Assembly: GCA_905397405.1 (NCBI GenBank)
Contig: CAJPVJ010000511.1
Span: forward strand, 1 to 23,882
Source: Oppiella nova
Taxonomy: Eukaryota > Arthropoda > Arachnida > Sarcoptiformes > Oppiidae
Direction of reading: 5' to 3'
Length of the DNA stretch: 23,882 nucleotides
The translations under genes and the position numbers were made by a program. Below are positions 21,836 through 23,882 of this stretch, piece by piece (the stretch's first letter is position 1; every line of letters begins with the position of its first letter). Under the pieces are notes generated by a model, which saw nothing but the letters and a program-made list of their open reading frames with translations, did not search any database and had not been told where the DNA came from.

Positions 21836-22543
21836 CTAACGGGTCTCTGCTTTATGTTTGGGCGGACGGATGTCTTTGCGCTTAGATTTACTGCTTTTGG
21901 AGAACGACTGCCAGCTATTGACCCGATTCTGTCGACTCTCTTCGAAATTCTTGGACCAAACCTTATCGTCCTGTTTGGCCTCTTCCTGCTCGATCTCCTC
22001 CTCGCGCTTCCGTTTCCTCTCCTCCTGTGCCCTCTCGTCGAGAGACCGTCGTTTGCGCTCATAGTCTGCGAACAACTTCATTGTCATCACTTTGACGGAG
22101 TGCTTGTATCGGATGGGGTCGTCCTCCTCGACCGCCTCATCCCTCTTCTCGCGCTTCAACTTCTTGCGCTTCTCGTCGATCATGCGGTCGACCCTAAACT
22201 TGGCCTCTTCCACCACTTCCAGAGCCTTCGCCCGACTCTGTTCCGACTCCAAGCACTTGTAGGCCTTATTGATAACATCGAAGGCCGTCTGCGCCCTATC
22301 CCTGTCGTCCGGATTCTTGTCGGGATGTAAGAGAATCGACAGCTTCTTGTACTGCTTCCGGATCGCCTCCAAAGTGTCCTCCGGGTCGCACAGAAGCACT
22401 TCAAATGGGTTGAGGTTAGCGTAGGTCGAGCCCGGCCTCAGCAGTCGACTCAGCTGTTTGTCCGATGTGTACACCGAGTCCTCCCTTTCCAAGTGCTTCA
22501 CCTCCGAGTAAAAGGTCTGGAAATCCGTTTCACTCATTAACAT
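21836..22543 (-). CDS. DNAJC8: DnaJ homologue subfamily C member 8 (splicing-associated J protein)
   Basis: A single open frame of 235 aa from ATG 22543-22541 (MLMSETDFQTFYSEVKHLER) to TAG at 21838-21836; the second ATG at 22537 is equally possible. DNAJC8 is a nuclear J-domain protein associated with spliceosomal and SR-protein kinase factors. The J domain spans about residues 47-115 (NPFEVLLCDPEDTLEAIRKQYKKLSILLHPDKNPDDRDRAQ...) with an intact HPD. Then come a highly charged helical region with VEEDDP, MKLFADYERKRR, KRKREEEIEQEEAK and NFEESRQNRVNSW, and the RPPKHKAETR tail typical of the family. Length is close to human (253 aa). Intronless and GC-richer than the flanks. Its start codon sits at the inner border of the right inverted-repeat arm. 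Confidence 0.96.
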   Translation of the reverse strand: MLMSETDFQTFYSEVKHLEREDSVYTSDKQLSRLLRPGSTYANLNPFEVLLCDPEDTLEAIRKQYKKLSILLHPDKNPDDRDRAQTAFDVINKAYKCLESEQSRAKALEVVEEAKFRVDRMIDEKRKKLKREKRDEAVEEDDPIRYKHSVKVMTMKLFADYERKRRSLDERAQEERKRKREEEIEQEEAKQDDKVWSKNFEESRQNRVNSWQSFSKSSKSKRKDIRPPKHKAETR

Positions 22544-23882
22544 CACTTGATCCACAATTCATTCAAACATTTGTATTCACGTCATATGAAAACAAATGAA
22601 TGCAATATTTGTATCAACAATAGTATCAAAAACGTGCCCATATTTGGTCCCCTTTTCTGGTGGAGTCCATGTTTTGTATGCATTCAATTGTCGAGATATT
22701 TATGCATCATTTGTGGACTTACTGTAAACGTATCGTTCACTATTTTAGACTACTGTCAAGTTGATAAAAACTTATTGAACCTCGGTTCAAAATTCTGATA
22801 AATTTACCATTGTTATTTTATAATGTATGTTTGATAATAACCATAGTTTTTCAAATTTTTATTTTAGATTTATAAATTATAATATATTCAAATTGGTATT
22901 CATTGCGAGTCTTTATATGAATACATTAAAAACTTACAAAATGAGCAATTTTATTTTTATTTCATTCATATTCTATAGTTTTAAAGTTTAAAATTCTTGT
23001 ATTAATATACCTTATATATATTATATAGTCTTATACAGTATACATTTCATACTGACATAACATTTTTCCCTAGAACCAATTACCCTTTTGACAATTTAAA
23101 ATCTATACAGTAAATATATATTACACAATAGATTTAAATCTTGCAAACATTAAGTGCATGTCTTTTTGCAATTGGACCAACTTTCTAACTCGCAAATTTA
23201 TATCTACATAAGTAAATTAGCTATGTGGTTTAGTAGTTAAAGTACTATATTTTGACTAAATTGTGTGCAATTTGGATACTTCACAATTTTTAAATGTTAA
23301 GTTGTTTAGTGATTATGATTAAGATTAACAAGATTTGTAATTAACTGATAACTTTTGACAACCTCAAAATTATGCAATTGCAACTTAAATAAAACATGGG
23401 ATTTTGGTTCCGGTACCGATATTATTTGACACAGATGTCATGCACCATCATTATACACCACTTTCTCATAGGTTTAGCATGGGGCTAAAAACACAGCGTC
23501 ATTACATCATCGGAAACACTTTTGCCCACTTTTGCTGGGATTTTCCATACGAAAAACAAAGTGCATATTGCTTTTTATGACCAAAAAACCCATGTTAAGT
23601 CTATGGGATTTGCAATTTGACCGTCATTAGCGCCATTAATGATTGGGTGAGGGAGGGGGGAGGTAGGCGGAGTGATTCTATATACCGCGATTTTTTTCCC
23701 TCAGAAATCGCGGTTAAAAATATATATAATCGTTCAAAATACATACGAATGAATGAATTTAGTAGTTGAATGAATCAAATTATTGAATTTTATTGACTTG
23801 ATTTCAACATTTATTAATTTAATACATTTTTATTACCACTTATGGCACAGACTATCATCACAACTGATGTATGAATTATACA
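22541..23882 (-). repeat. right arm of the large inverted repeat (cut by the window end)
   Basis: Reverse complement of 14344-15614, starting on the DNAJC8 initiator and still matching at the last base. It has several small indels and one 82-bp extra segment (23612-23693) relative to the left arm. Because DNAJC8 reads away from it, the inner part must act as the DNAJC8 promoter and leader. Confidence 0.95.
23684..23714. repeat. perfect 10-bp hairpin in the right arm
   Basis: ACCGCGATTT at 23684-23693 pairs with AAATCGCGGT at 23705-23714 across an 11-nt loop. Only the distal half exists in the left arm, because the proximal half belongs to the 82-bp extra segment. Confidence 0.8.

Noticed and set aside
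14344-23882. Large inverted repeats as terminal repeats of a DNA transposon or Maverick-like element
   Set aside because: The interior holds ordinary host genes and no transposase, integrase or polymerase frame, and the inner borders coincide with host gene starts. Outer ends and any target-site duplication lie outside the window, so this is not fully excluded.

Overview
This is nuclear DNA of an invertebrate animal, most likely an arthropod and plausibly a mite. The base composition is AT-rich, most introns are 50-130 bp with GT..AG borders, and the gene set is typical metazoan. The species is inference; no database search was possible. I see no rRNA, confident tRNA, CRISPR, viral or prokaryotic feature.

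Layout, left to right. 760-1473 (+): last two exons of a C2H2 zinc-finger gene. 2610-4332 (+): complete seven-exon voltage-gated K+ channel beta subunit (aldo-keto reductase fold). It converges on an intronless SF3B4 spliceosome gene (5565-4516, -). SF3B4 is head to head, 253 bp apart, with a two-exon ORC5 gene (5819-7298, +). 8060-14102 (+): a facilitative glucose transporter (GLUT/SLC2A) with a 3.1 kb first intron, an exon full of stop codons, and a tandem duplication of an exon plus its flank. 15636-16537 (+): a small protein gene with one CCHC zinc-finger-like motif, its frame broken by a 128-bp tandem duplication. 20587-16830 (-): a melted/VEPH1 gene in five exons ending in a PH domain. 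22543-21836 (-): an intronless DNAJC8.

The main structural signal is a pair of inverted repeats, at least 1.27 kb each (14344-15614 and 22541-23882). They bracket the zinc-finger-like gene, melted and DNAJC8, and the right arm runs off the window. The inner border lies on the DNAJC8 start codon, so DNAJC8 and the zinc-finger-like gene have nearly the same upstream DNA and are transcribed towards each other across a possibly invertible 6.9 kb cassette. The outer part of the left arm holds the probable GLUT polyadenylation signals.

Both tandem duplications (GLUT exon and zinc-finger-like gene) show only synonymous differences between copies where they code. This fits either recent duplication under constraint or two haplotypes stitched in tandem by an assembler. 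No new molecular system is evident; the unusual content is structural. SF3B4 and DNAJC8 (pre-mRNA splicing) and ORC5 (replication origin recognition) are housekeeping genes. The channel subunit, glucose transporter and melted belong to excitability, sugar uptake and insulin/nutrient signalling. Nothing suggests that the genes form a functional cluster.
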